64,000 nt of DNA from Nocardiopsis sp. YSL2 (lineage in GTDB: Bacteria > Actinomycetota > Actinomycetes > Streptosporangiales > Streptosporangiaceae), in assembly GCF_030555055.1 (NCBI RefSeq), contig NZ_JAMOAO010000001.1, positions 930,001 through 994,000 of the forward strand, in the 5' to 3' direction. Of this stretch, positions 51,824-60,581 are shown piece after piece (the stretch's first letter is position 1; the number at the start of each line of letters is the position of its first letter). The notes beneath the pieces are model-generated. The model did no database searches. It was not told the origin of the DNA and worked only from the letters and a program-made list of their open reading frames with translations. The position numbers were made by a program, and so were the translations under genes.

Positions 51824-53185
51824 TCACACCTCCGGCGACACGACGGGCTGCGACTGGGGATTGAACTCCGTCATGAGGGCCGCTTCGGCCGCCTCCAGCC
51901 GGGGATCGGTGAGCCTGAGCACGTCGAGGCCGTGTCGGATGTCCGATGAGTACACGTGGCCGTTGTAGTAGTACGCCGACCACGACCCGGCGGTGGCCAG
52001 ATTCGCCGGATCCCAGGGGCCGCGGTCGAAGTGGCCGATCTCCCGGGGAGCGGCGGGATCGTCAAGGTCGATGACCGAGACGCCGCCCTGGTACCAGGAC
52101 TGCACGAAGTAGTCATGGCCCGGAACGGGGATCAACGAGCCGTTGTGGGCCACACAGTTCTCGGTTTCGGTCTGATGGCGGGGCAGTTTGTAGTAACTCC
52201 GGAAGTCGAGTTTCGGCAGGTCCTCGTTCTGATCGAGCGCGTACACCGCGTCGGCGCCGCGTTCGGGTCCGATCTCCTCGGTACAGGTCGCCGCACCGCC
52301 GCCACCGAGTTCGTCGGTGAAGAGCAGGTGCCGTGCGTCGTTGGTGAACGTGGCCGAGTGCCAGAAGGCGAAGTTGGCGTCCCGTACACGCTCGACCACC
52401 ACCGGGTCCAGGGGGTCGGTGATGTCCAGCAGCAGCCCGTCGCCCAGGCACGCCGCGGCGGCCAGTCCGCGCTCCGGATAGGCGGTGATGTCGTGGCAGC
52501 CCGTGGTGCTCGCCTCTCCCCCGTCCGGGAAGAGCACGGGCTCGCCGACCACCGCGGCCTCCCCCGGCGCGTCGTGCGGCACCTCGACGATCGAGATCCT
52601 GTCGTGTGGCGGCCGGCAGTGGGGGAACCGCTCCGAGGGCGAGTACGACGACACGTAGACCACGTCGCTCTCGCCGTCCGAGCCCGGGACGAGTGTGTTG
52701 GTGTGCGAACCGCAGTCGGTGCGCACCGCGGTCACGTACTCCGGGGCGGTCTTGTCCGAGATGTCGAAGACGCGGATGCCCTCGAACCCGTCGGGGTCGC
52801 TGGGCCGGACCGCGGGCGCACCGCACTCATCGGTCGCACGCGGGTAGTCGACGGAGAAGTAGAGCAGGTCGCCGCTGACCGACACGTCGCCCTGGCCGCC
52901 GGGGCACAGGACCTCGGAGACGATCTCGGGCCGCGCGGGCTCGGAGATGTCGTAGATGACGAAGCCGCCGTAGTTGCCGCCGATGGCGTAGTCGCCCGAG
53001 AACGCGAGGTCGGAGTTGAAGGTGTCGGTGAGCGCCTCGGGCTTGGGCATGTTCGCCACATGCTCCACACCGCTCCCGGTGGGCTCCCCCGCCCACGCCG
53101 ACGGGGCTCCGAGACCACCGGCCGCGACGCCCAGCACCGCGGCGGCAGCACCCCAGCCTCCCCGTCGCCCGTCGAGCGCCACCAT
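51824..53185 (-). CDS. Secreted LVIVD-repeat protein, paralogue 3
   Basis: 453 residues from the ATG at 53185, chosen because GGAGG lies six bases upstream and the frame then starts with a proper signal peptide (MVALDGRRGGWGAAAAVLGV to SAWA). A reading from 53230 would only add 15 residues before it. The repeats match the other two copies (DYAIGGNYGGFVIYDISEPARPEIVSEVLCPGGQGDVSVSGDLLYFSVD), but with scattered changes throughout (for example PRATDECGAPAVRPSDPDG). The C-terminus differs (QSQPVVSPEV), lacking the RPGRGNGR tail. It is the oldest or fastest-diverging member of the array. Confidence 0.87.
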   Translation of the reverse strand: MVALDGRRGGWGAAAAVLGVAAGGLGAPSAWAGEPTGSGVEHVANMPKPEALTDTFNSDLAFSGDYAIGGNYGGFVIYDISEPARPEIVSEVLCPGGQGDVSVSGDLLYFSVDYPRATDECGAPAVRPSDPDGFEGIRVFDISDKTAPEYVTAVRTDCGSHTNTLVPGSDGESDVVYVSSYSPSERFPHCRPPHDRISIVEVPHDAPGEAAVVGEPVLFPDGGEASTTGCHDITAYPERGLAAAACLGDGLLLDITDPLDPVVVERVRDANFAFWHSATFTNDARHLLFTDELGGGGAATCTEEIGPERGADAVYALDQNEDLPKLDFRSYYKLPRHQTETENCVAHNGSLIPVPGHDYFVQSWYQGGVSVIDLDDPAAPREIGHFDRGPWDPANLATAGSWSAYYYNGHVYSSDIRHGLDVLRLTDPRLEAAEAALMTEFNPQSQPVVSPEV

Positions 53186-53447
53186 CGCCCACCTCCGAAT
53201 ACCACCCATTGCCATCACTTGATCACACATGGTTGTTTCCCTTGCGGACCAGGCGAAACTCCGACACCGGACATCGCAGGCGAATCAGCCCTGGGCACAA
53301 CGGGTCACGAACGAGTGAACGAATCAGCGCCAACACGCACCCGGGGCTGGACAAAACACCCATGGAGTGAGTAGAAAACCGGCAGGGTGTCGCGTCCACT
53401 CGGCACCGCGGACCCCCGTCCGGCCACCCCCACCCTGGAGGACATTC

Positions 53448-54155
53448 GTGCGACGCCTGGCACTCGCGGCCGGAACCGCTCTCGTACTGCTCGGAGCCTC
53501 GGCCTGCACCGGCGCCGAGGAGCCGGTGTCGGGCAACGTCATCGCACCCGGCGCCCCGGGTGAGTCGGCCTCACCGGCCACCGCCGAACAGATCGCCGCC
53601 CTCGCCGAGGAGCAGGGCCACAACGAGGCCGACGTGTTCTACCTGGTGAACATGATCGAGCACCACCGCCAGGCGATCGAGATGACCGAACTGGTCGCCG
53701 AGCGCCACGAGCGCGACGACATCGAGAGCATCTCCGACCGCATCTCCGCGGCGCAGGGCCCCGAGATCACCGCCATGGAGAGCTGGCTGGAGGAGAACGT
53801 CTTCGGTCCGGCCAGGGAGAACGAGGCCCACCAGAACTTCTGCGGCCTGGAGGGCGACGGCACCCACCACGACGAGGGCGGTGACGTACCGACCTGCCGG
53901 CTGGAGGTCGATCACGACGACATGCCCGGCATGGCCACCGATGAGGAGCTGGACGACCTGGCCGCCGCCGAGGGCGACGACTTCGACCGGCTCTTCGTGG
54001 AGCTGATGACGACCCATCACCAGGGCGGCGTCACGATGGCCGAGGAGGTCCTGGAAGAGGGCAAGGACCACACGGTGCTGCGGATGGCCAACGACCTCAT
54101 CGCCGAGCAGAGCTCCGAGATCAACCGCATGGCCGAGATCCTCGAAGAGGAGTAG
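53448..54155 (+). CDS. DUF305 lipoprotein
   Basis: 235 residues. The GTG has GGAGG six bases upstream. The lipobox is LLGASAC at about 16–22. The mature protein has the two DUF305 helical hairpins, each with a double-His motif: NMIEHHRQAIEMTELVAERHER and ELMTTHHQGGVTMAEEVLEEG. A His/Asp/Met-rich spacer between them (GDGTHHDEGGD, DHDDMPGM) suggests metal, perhaps copper, binding, as proposed for related proteins. It would be exposed on the outer face of the membrane. It is alone between terminators and divergent from the LVIVD array. Confidence 0.88.
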   Translation: MRRLALAAGTALVLLGASACTGAEEPVSGNVIAPGAPGESASPATAEQIAALAEEQGHNEADVFYLVNMIEHHRQAIEMTELVAERHERDDIESISDRISAAQGPEITAMESWLEENVFGPARENEAHQNFCGLEGDGTHHDEGGDVPTCRLEVDHDDMPGMATDEELDDLAAAEGDDFDRLFVELMTTHHQGGVTMAEEVLEEGKDHTVLRMANDLIAEQSSEINRMAEILEEE

Positions 54156-54178
54156 CCGACACACCTCGGAGCGACACG

Positions 54179-54223
54179 AACGGCCCACGGCCACCCGACG
54201 AACTCGGGTGGCCGTGGGCCGTT
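54179..54223. terminator. Strong bidirectional terminator
   Basis: A perfect 19-bp stem (54179–54197 with 54205–54223) with a 7-base loop, AA before and TT after. It lies 24 bases past the DUF305 stop and also downstream of convergent clpX. Confidence 0.8.
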
Positions 54224-54338
54224 GCAGGACATCAGGGGATGAGAGGCAGGCCGTTCAGCCTTCCGTCACCCCAGGTGGGTTCGCGCGGGGCGCGCTCCGA
54301 GCGCACGGCCGAGCGTGCGGGGGCTCCGGAGCACACGC

Positions 54339-55613
54339 CTAGGCGGACCGCTCCTGGTGGTCGTCCTCCATCTGGGCACGCGGCACGATCGTGGGATTCA
54401 CGTTGTCGATCACCGTCTCCCGCGTAATGATCACCTGACCCACATCCTCACGCGAAGGCACCTCGTACATCACCGACAACAACACCTCCTCGATGATCGC
54501 CCGCAGACCACGCGCACCCGTCCCACGAATGATCCCCTGCTCAGCGATCGCCTCCAACGCATCCGACGTGAACTCCAACTCCACGCCGTCCAACTCGAAC
54601 AACCGCTGATACTGCTTCACCAGAGCATTCCGCGGACGCGTCAGAATCTCCACCAGAGCCCGACGATCCAGATCATGCACACTCGTGATCACCGGCAACC
54701 GACCGATGAACTCCGGAATCATCCCGAACTTCAACAGGTCCTCCGGCATCACCTCACCGAACAACGCCGACTCCGCCGCCTCGGACTTGGGCCGCAACAC
54801 CGCGTTGAACCCCATCCCCTGACGACCCGCCCGCGACTCGATCAACGCCTCCAGACCCGCGAACGCACCACCACAGATGAACAACACATTCGTCGTGTCG
54901 ATCTGGATGAACTCCTGGTGCGGATGCTTACGACCACCCTGCGGCGGCACACTCGCCGTCGTCCCCTCCAGGATCTTCAACAGCGCCTGCTGCACACCCT
55001 CACCCGACACATCACGCGTGATCGAGGGATTCTCGCTCTTACGCGCGACCTTGTCGACCTCATCGATGTAGATGATCCCCGTCTCGGCCTTCTTCACGTC
55101 GTAATCGGCCGCCTGGATCAACTTCAACAGGATGTTCTCCACATCCTCACCGACATACCCCGCCTCGGTCAGCGCCGTCGCGTCCGCGATCGCGAACGGA
55201 ACATTCAGAATCCGCGCCAGCGTCTGCGCCAACAACGTCTTCCCCGACCCCGTCGGCCCCAACAGCAAAATGTTGGACTTGGCGATCTCCACACCCTCGT
55301 CGCCCGGACGGTCACCCTCCGAACGCACACGCTTGTAGTGGTTGTACACCGCCACCGACAGCGCCTTCTTCGCCTGGTCCTGCCCGATCACATACGAGTC
55401 CAGGAACTCATAGATCTCACGCGGCTTCGGCAGACTGTCCCACGCCAGATCGGTCGAGTCGGCCAGCTCTTCCTCGATGATCTCGTTGCAGAGGTCGATG
55501 CACTCATCGCAGATGTAGACCCCGGGGCCGGCGATGAGCTTTTTCACCTGCTTCTGGCTCTTACCGCAGAATGAGCACTTCAGCAGGTCCCCGCCGTCGC
55601 CGATGCGTGCCAC
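54339..55613 (-). CDS. clpX: ATP-dependent Clp protease unfoldase subunit ClpX
   Basis: 424 residues. The N-terminal zinc-binding domain (CSFCG and CDECIDLC) is followed by the AAA+ module with [17 protein letters not shown] (Walker A), IIYIDEVDK (Walker B), [11 protein letters not shown] (IGF-loop region nearby) and [14 protein letters not shown] (sensor 2). It recognises and unfolds substrates for ClpP. The GTG start gives the typical actinobacterial [17 protein letters not shown]; five extra codons upstream are not conserved. Beyond about the first 70 codons the gene uses many TTG, CGT, GGT and GAT codons, unlike its neighbours. It lies 277 bases behind the second clpP. Confidence 0.97.
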   Translation of the reverse strand: MARIGDGGDLLKCSFCGKSQKQVKKLIAGPGVYICDECIDLCNEIIEEELADSTDLAWDSLPKPREIYEFLDSYVIGQDQAKKALSVAVYNHYKRVRSEGDRPGDEGVEIAKSNILLLGPTGSGKTLLAQTLARILNVPFAIADATALTEAGYVGEDVENILLKLIQAADYDVKKAETGIIYIDEVDKVARKSENPSITRDVSGEGVQQALLKILEGTTASVPPQGGRKHPHQEFIQIDTTNVLFICGGAFAGLEALIESRAGRQGMGFNAVLRPKSEAAESALFGEVMPEDLLKFGMIPEFIGRLPVITSVHDLDRRALVEILTRPRNALVKQYQRLFELDGVELEFTSDALEAIAEQGIIRGTGARGLRAIIEEVLLSVMYEVPSREDVGQVIITRETVIDNVNPTIVPRAQMEDDHQERSA

Positions 55614-55890
55614 CCAGCCACTCCTCAAAACTAAGGCCGCCCCGTCGGTCCCGCTCGCGCGAACCGTCCGGAAGTCCAGCTCCCGAACCCGTCCACGGCC
55701 CGGGCCACGGACGAGGCGATCTGTGTGTCGCTCCCGCCAGACTAAGCGAAAAACCGGACCGGCTTCGCCACTGGGCTGCCCCAGCCGGATCGAGAACCGG
55801 TCCGGTCGGTGTTCCTACCGCCGGGCCCCGGACCCGGCGGCACTCCCCCACGACTGTGGGAGAGGCCGCAGGACCAGGGTTGACGCGCCG

Positions 55891-56547
55891 CTACTTGAGG
55901 GACGCCTTGCGGTACGGCAGGACGAAGTCGATGATGCCGTAATCCTTGGCTTCCTCAGCGGTGAGGATCTTGTCGCGCTCGATGTCCTTGGACACCTGCT
56001 CGACCGAGCGCCCGGTGTGGTGCGCCAGCGTGGTCTCCAACTGCGTACGGATCCGGGTGATCTCGTTGGCCTGGATCTCGATGTCGCTGGCCTGACCGTG
56101 CATGCCCTCCGTGGCGGGCTGGTGGATCAGGATGCGGGCGTTGGGGAGCGCGCCGCGCTTGCCCTTGGTACCGCCCGCCAGCAGGATCGCGGCCGCCGAG
56201 GCGGCCTGCCCGATGCACACGGTCTGGATGTCGGGACGCACGAACTGCATCGTGTCGTAGATCGCCATCAGCGACGTGAAGGATCCGCCGGGCGAGTTGA
56301 TGTACATCTGGATGTCCCGCTCGGAGTCGAGCTGCTCAAGGGTGATGAGCTGGGCCATCAGGTCGTTCGCCGAGGTGTCGTCGATCTGCACGCCGACGAA
56401 GATGATCCGCTCTTCGAAGAGCTTGTTGTACGGATTCATCTCCTTGACGCCGTACGACGTACGCTCCACGTAGGACGGCAGGACGTAGCGGCTCTGGGGA
56501 GCCATCGAGGCCGCGCCGCCGATGAGACTGGGATTGAACTCGGTCAT
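55891..56547 (-). CDS. clpP: Clp protease proteolytic subunit, second copy
   Basis: 218 residues. The catalytic triad is visible: Ser in [13 protein letters not shown], His in [12 protein letters not shown], and Asp in the [21 protein letters not shown] region. The N-terminus ([33 protein letters not shown]) is longer than in E. coli, as in actinobacterial ClpP2, and is probably processed. GGAAGG lies seven bases before the ATG. It forms a mixed two-ring protease with the ClpP encoded 76 bases upstream. Confidence 0.97.
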   Translation of the reverse strand: MTEFNPSLIGGAASMAPQSRYVLPSYVERTSYGVKEMNPYNKLFEERIIFVGVQIDDTSANDLMAQLITLEQLDSERDIQMYINSPGGSFTSLMAIYDTMQFVRPDIQTVCIGQAASAAAILLAGGTKGKRGALPNARILIHQPATEGMHGQASDIEIQANEITRIRTQLETTLAHHTGRSVEQVSKDIERDKILTAEEAKDYGIIDFVLPYRKASLK

Positions 56548-56623
56548 TTCACGCCTTCCACGCACTGCGCCGATCCATGGACTGGGTCACGCGGGGTCTG
56601 TCTGGGTCCACTCAGCCGGCCGT

Positions 56624-57250
56624 TCAGATGGCGACGTCGAGCGTGCCCTCGAGGACCTCGTCGATCATTCCGTAGTCCTTGGCCGCCTGGGCCGTGAACC
56701 AGCGGTCCCGGTCGGCGTCCTTCTCGATCTGCTCGACGGCCTGACCAGTGTGCTCGGAGATCTTCTCGATGAACATCTTCTTCACGTACATCAGCTGGTC
56801 GGCCAGGATCCGGATGTCGGAGGCGGTGCCCCCGATGCCACCGGAGGGCTGGTGCATCATGACGCGGGTGTGCGGCAGCGCGTAGCGCTTGCCGGGGGCA
56901 CCGGCGCACAGGAGCATCTGGCCCATGGACGCGGCCATGCCGATACCGACGGTACGCACGTCGTTGGGGATGTACTGCATGACGTCGTAGATCGCCATGC
57001 CTGCGGTCACGGATCCGCCGGGCGAGTTGATGTACATCGTGATGTCTCGCTGGCGGTCCTCGGCGGACAGCAGCAGAAGCTCACCAACCAGGCGGTTGGC
57101 GATGTCGTCGTCGACCTGCTGGCCGAGGAATACGATTCGCTGGCGCAACAGGCGCTGAGGCGTCTGCTCAATAAAAGGGGAAATCTGCGGCTCCGACGTA
57201 CGTGCGTCGAATCGCGGGGACTCATCAAAGGTCGGCGGCACTCTCGTCAC
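56624..57250 (-). CDS. clpP: Clp protease proteolytic subunit, first copy
   Basis: 208 residues. Ser is in VGIGMAASMGQMLLCAG, His in TRVMMHQPSGG, and Asp in [43 protein letters not shown] is the canonical handle region. The GTG start has GGAG a few bases upstream. The two ClpPs share the fold but are clearly different proteins, as in other actinobacteria where the heteromeric complex is the active form. It lies 197 bases behind tig. Confidence 0.97.
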   Translation of the reverse strand: MTRVPPTFDESPRFDARTSEPQISPFIEQTPQRLLRQRIVFLGQQVDDDIANRLVGELLLLSAEDRQRDITMYINSPGGSVTAGMAIYDVMQYIPNDVRTVGIGMAASMGQMLLCAGAPGKRYALPHTRVMMHQPSGGIGGTASDIRILADQLMYVKKMFIEKISEHTGQAVEQIEKDADRDRWFTAQAAKDYGMIDEVLEGTLDVAI

Positions 57251-57388
57251 CTGCTCCGGAATCGAAACGGTTGCGATACAGCGACACTAACGCCGACGAG
57301 CACCGTGCTCGCACCGATCGCGTCTCTGTTCGCTTTGAGCGCAGGGTGGGCAAGGCCCCGCGTGGACTTTCCTCTGCCGGCGAACACG

Positions 57389-57426
57389 ACGGGCCCCGCC
57401 CGACCCGAAAGTCGGACGGGGCCCGT
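57389..57426 (-). terminator. Terminator of tig
   Basis: ACGGGCCCCG-C-CCGAC pairs with GTCGG-A-CGGGGCCCGT around CCGAAA, 22 bases past the stop codon. It separates tig from clpP. Confidence 0.7.
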
Positions 57427-57447
57427 TCGCGTCACTGGGCGCGGTGC

Positions 57448-58869
57448 CTACTTGGCGGACTCGGCCTCGTCGGCGGAGTCGTCAGCGGCCTCGGCGGCGG
57501 CGGTGTCGTCGACCGGCTCGGTGGCGGTCTCCACGGCCTCGTCGGCGCCCTCGGCGTCGGCGGTGGTCTCCTGCTCGACGACGTTGCCGTCCTCGTCGGT
57601 GACCTTCGCGCCGGCCAGGACCAGGTCCATGGCCTTACCGCGGACGACCTCGGTGAAGGCCACGCGGATCTGGTTGGACTCGACCAGGTGCTGGGCCAGC
57701 TGGTCCGGGCTCACGCCCATGCGCTGGGCCTGCTCGAACACGTACTGGCTGAGCTCGCCCTGGTCGGCGCTCAGGTCCTCCTGGATGGCCAGCTGGTCGA
57801 GGATGAAGCCGGCCTTGACCGCGGAGCGGGCCCCGCTGGTCAGCTCCTCCTCGAACTCCTCCTCGGTCTTCTCCTGCGACTCGAGGTAGGCCTCCTTGGT
57901 CAGCCCGCCCTGGGCGAGCTGCTGCTCCAGGCTCTGGCGGCGACGGGTGATCTCCTCGTCGACGACGGAGTCCGGCAGCGGGATGTCCACGGACTCGATG
58001 AGCTTCTCCAGGGCCTTGTCACGGGCCGCGGAGAGCTGCTGGAGGCGACGGACCTCGGTCATGCGCTTGCGCACGTCGTCGCGCAGCTCGCCGATCGTGT
58101 CGAACTCGCTGGCCAGCTGGGCGAACTCGTCGTCCAGCTCGGGGAGCTCCTTGACCTTCACGCTGTGCACGGTGACGGTGACGTCCGCCTCCTTGCCCTC
58201 GTGCTCACCCCCGACGAGGGTGGTCTTGAAGGTGGCCTCGCCGCCCGACTCCATGCCGCGCAGGGTCTCGTCGAGCCCTTCCAGCATGGTGTTGGTGCCG
58301 ACCTCGTAGGAGTAGCCGCTGACCGCGACGTCCTCGAGCTTCTCACCGTCGATGGCGGCGGAGAGGTCGATCGACAGGTGGTCGCCGTCCTCGATCGGGC
58401 GGTCGACGCCCACGAGGGTGGAGAAGCGCTCGCGCAGCGTGCCGACCTGCTCGTCGACCTGCTCGTCGGTGACCTCGGCGTTGTCGACGGTCACCTCGAT
58501 GCCCTTGTAGTCCGAGACCTCGAACTTCGGGCGGATGTCGACCTCGGCCGTGAAGGCGAGTTCGTCGTTGTCCTCCAGTTTGGTGACCTCGACGTCGGGC
58601 TGGCCGAGCGCGAAGAGCTCCTCCTTCTGGATGGCTTCGTTGTAGAGCTCCGGAACGGCGTGGTTCACGGCTTCGCTGATCACCGCGCCGCGGCCCACGT
58701 AGCGGTCGATCAGCCGCGCCGGCGCCTTGCCCGGGCGGAAGCCCTTGATCCGAACCTGCTTGGCGAGAGACTTGTAGGTCTCGTCGAAAGCGTGCTCGAG
58801 CTCATCGAAGGGCACCTCGATGGTCAGCTTGACCCGGGTCGGGCTGAGCTCCTCGACATCGGTCTTCAC
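57448..58869 (-). CDS. tig: Trigger factor, ribosome-associated chaperone and prolyl isomerase
   Basis: 473 residues. The ribosome-binding signature IKGFRPGKAPARLIDRYVG is at about 40–60. An FKBP-type domain follows (DGDHLSIDLSAAIDGEKLEDVAVSGYSYEVGTNTMLEGLDETLRGM), then the long helical C-terminal chaperone arms. The last 45 residues are an Ala/Glu/Asp-rich tail (DTAAAEAADDSADEAESAK) common in actinobacterial copies. The GTG start has AGGAG ten bases upstream. It acts on nascent chains and belongs with the neighbouring clp genes in protein quality control. Confidence 0.97.
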   Translation of the reverse strand: MKTDVEELSPTRVKLTIEVPFDELEHAFDETYKSLAKQVRIKGFRPGKAPARLIDRYVGRGAVISEAVNHAVPELYNEAIQKEELFALGQPDVEVTKLEDNDELAFTAEVDIRPKFEVSDYKGIEVTVDNAEVTDEQVDEQVGTLRERFSTLVGVDRPIEDGDHLSIDLSAAIDGEKLEDVAVSGYSYEVGTNTMLEGLDETLRGMESGGEATFKTTLVGGEHEGKEADVTVTVHSVKVKELPELDDEFAQLASEFDTIGELRDDVRKRMTEVRRLQQLSAARDKALEKLIESVDIPLPDSVVDEEITRRRQSLEQQLAQGGLTKEAYLESQEKTEEEFEEELTSGARSAVKAGFILDQLAIQEDLSADQGELSQYVFEQAQRMGVSPDQLAQHLVESNQIRVAFTEVVRGKAMDLVLAGAKVTDEDGNVVEQETTADAEGADEAVETATEPVDDTAAAEAADDSADEAESAK

Positions 58870-59103
58870 GGGGCGGTACTCCTAGGTTTGCCGGCTGGTG
58901 TCCGCGTCGGCCCGCAGGCGCACCACACACAACGGCGCATGCACGCACGCACCCCGGCCAGTCTGATGACCACGTTCAACCTGGGGTGCCCTGCGACGGG
59001 CTGGGACTTACAGTTTCCTGCTGATCGCACCAAGTCTAGGGCAGATACGCAGGGGGCCACGGCGCACGGCCCAGGGGCCGCTGCCGCGGATGCTTCGCTG
59101 TCG

Positions 59104-59178
59104 TCGGGGTGGCGGGATTCGAACCCGCGGCCTCATGCTCCCAAAGCATGCGCGCTAACCAAGCTGCGCTACACCCCG
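59104..59178 (-). tRNA. tRNA-Pro, anticodon TGG
   Basis: 75 bases. The acceptor CGGGGTG pairs with CACCCCG, the anticodon arm is CATGC–TTTGGGA–GCATG with anticodon TGG, and the T arm is GCGGGTTCGAATCCCGC. The discriminator is A and CCA is not encoded. Confidence 0.97.
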
Positions 59179-59283
59179 TACACGGAAAGGTCGCACACGA
59201 GTGTGCGACCACCGCCAGGACACTGTACTCTGGTCCCCGTCGGCCCCACGAGTCTAGAGGAAACTCGAAGCTCCCGGGCCCAC

Positions 59284-59354
59284 GCGGGCGTAGTTCAATG
59301 GTAGAACTCCAGCCTTCCAAGCTGGCCATGCGAGTTCGATTCTCGTCGCCCGCT
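59284..59354 (+). tRNA. tRNA-Gly, anticodon TCC
   Basis: 71 bases. The acceptor GCGGGCG pairs with CGCCCGC, the D arm is GTTCAATGGTAGAAC, the anticodon arm is CCAGC–CTTCCAA–GCTGG with anticodon TCC, and the T arm carries GTTCGATTC. The discriminator is T and CCA is not encoded. Confidence 0.96.
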
Positions 59355-59357
59355 CGT

Positions 59358-59669
59358 CTCGAGGCGAGCCGTGTGCTTTCGCACCGGCTCGCCTCGCCGT
59401 TTCCCCTGGAGGACGACCCCCAGACCCCCGCGGACCTCGAGGCGAACCGCGTCCTTCCACACCGGCCCGCCTCGCCGTTTTCCCTGGAGGACGACCCCCA
59501 GACCCCCGCGGACCTCGAGGCGAACCGCGTCCTTCCACACCGGCCCGCCTCGCCGTTTCCCCTGGGCGACGACCCCCAGACCCCCGCGGACCTCGAGGCG
59601 AACCGCGTCCTTCCACACCGGCCCGCCCCACCGCTCCCCCGCAGAGGACCGCCCCCGGACCCCCGCGGG
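59358..59669 (+). repeat. Four tandem 78-bp repeats derived from the tRNA-Gly terminator
   Basis: Units begin at 59358, 59436, 59514 and 59592, each with CTCGAGGCGA. Unit 1 folds perfectly: GAGGCGAGCCG pairs with CGGCTCGCCTC around GTGC–TTTC–GCAC and is followed by CGTTTCCCC, a normal intrinsic terminator for the tRNA. Units 2 and 3 are almost identical to each other and keep a weaker GAGGCG/CGCCTC stem. Unit 4 decays at its 3' end. Confidence 0.85.
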
Positions 59670-59936
59670 TCTCGGCCCCCGCCGCGAACCGGGCTCCGCC
59701 GACACCGCCTCCAGCCGCCGCTCGTGTCCGTCGCGCCGTGTGAGAGCGGACACAGCGCGGAAGGATGCTCCATGACATCACCCACACCGCGTCCACCGGT
59801 CCGCGGCGACCGCCGGGGCGGCCCTGCGCACCCCGAGCCGTGGAATAGCCGGTACCAACCGGTACGTTGACCTTGCGGGTGGCCCGTCGGCGCGACCGGA
59901 CACGGGCACCCTGGAGCTTGTCGAAACGGGGCTACT
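59670..59936. other. Intergenic region upstream of the nucleotidyltransferase
   Basis: It starts with a degenerate fifth copy of the repeat edge. Near 59850–59875 the heptamer CCGGTAC occurs twice, four bases apart, followed by GTTGACC. This is a plausible promoter or operator area for the plus-strand gene at 59937. No gene was recognised. Confidence 0.4.
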
Positions 59937-60440
59937 TTGACGGACACCAACGCGGCGGACGACCTGGTCACCCCTCTGAGCGCACAGTGGTTCGAGCGCC
60001 CGGCCACCCTCGAACGGCCGGTCATCGTCACCGGGGTCTTCGACGTCCTGCACGTCGGCCACGTCCGGTTCCTCCGCTCGATCGCCGAGCGCGGCCTACC
60101 GCTGGTGGTCGGGATCGAGTCCGACGAACGCGTGCGCGCCTGGAAGGGTCCGGGCCGTCCCGTCAACCCGGCCGAGGAACGCGCCGAGACCATCGCCGCC
60201 CTGGCCTGCGTCAGCGGCGCCTTCACCATCGAGGGACCGCCCTCGGTCGCCGACTGGGCCGCCTACGCCGAACTCCTGCGCCCGTTCGCGCCCGCCGCCC
60301 TGGCCTTCACCGCCGGGGACCGCTACACCCAGGCCAAGATCCTGGGAGCCGAGGCCCTCGGTGCCCGCGCCTGGGAGCTGCCCTTCACCCCCGGCCGCTC
60401 CACCACCGCGGCGCTGGGCCGCCTCGCCACCTCGTTGTAG
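59937..60440 (+). CDS. Cytidylyltransferase-like nucleotidyltransferase
   Basis: 168 residues read from a TTG start, about ten bases behind ACGGGG. The nucleotidyltransferase signature VTGVFDVLHVGHVRFLRSI (HxGH) is at about 31–49, with VVGIESDERVRAWKGPGRPVNPAEERAETIAAL as in HldE C-terminal and glycerol-3-phosphate cytidylyltransferases. The late FTPGRSTTAALGRLA matches the usual phosphate-binding end. It would activate a sugar or polyol phosphate with CTP or ATP; the substrate is not evident. Its stop is 141 bases before the ABC exporter gene. Confidence 0.83.
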   Translation: MTDTNAADDLVTPLSAQWFERPATLERPVIVTGVFDVLHVGHVRFLRSIAERGLPLVVGIESDERVRAWKGPGRPVNPAEERAETIAALACVSGAFTIEGPPSVADWAAYAELLRPFAPAALAFTAGDRYTQAKILGAEALGARAWELPFTPGRSTTAALGRLATSL

Positions 60441-60581
60441 CGCCCCTCCACCGACCGCACGGCCCCCGGGCCGGCGGCCCCCACCCGTCCCCGGTCCGCG
60501 ACGCCCCGCCACGGGGAAGCGGCGCACACGGACCGGTGTTGTCCCCTTCGTGGCGAACGAGCGAGAAGAACGAGGCCGTCC

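Noticed and set aside
55891..57250. Two clpP genes as an unusual duplication
   Set aside because: Two different ClpP subunits encoded side by side before clpX are the normal actinobacterial arrangement.
59358..59669. CRISPR array
   Set aside because: The units are contiguous 78-base tandem copies with no unique spacers, and no cas genes are nearby.
59371..59775. Open frames with internal peptide repeats behind tRNA-Gly on both strands
   Set aside because: The 78-base repeat is a multiple of three, so any frame stays open and appears repetitive. The DNA is explained by terminator repeats, and there is no ribosome-binding site or domain.
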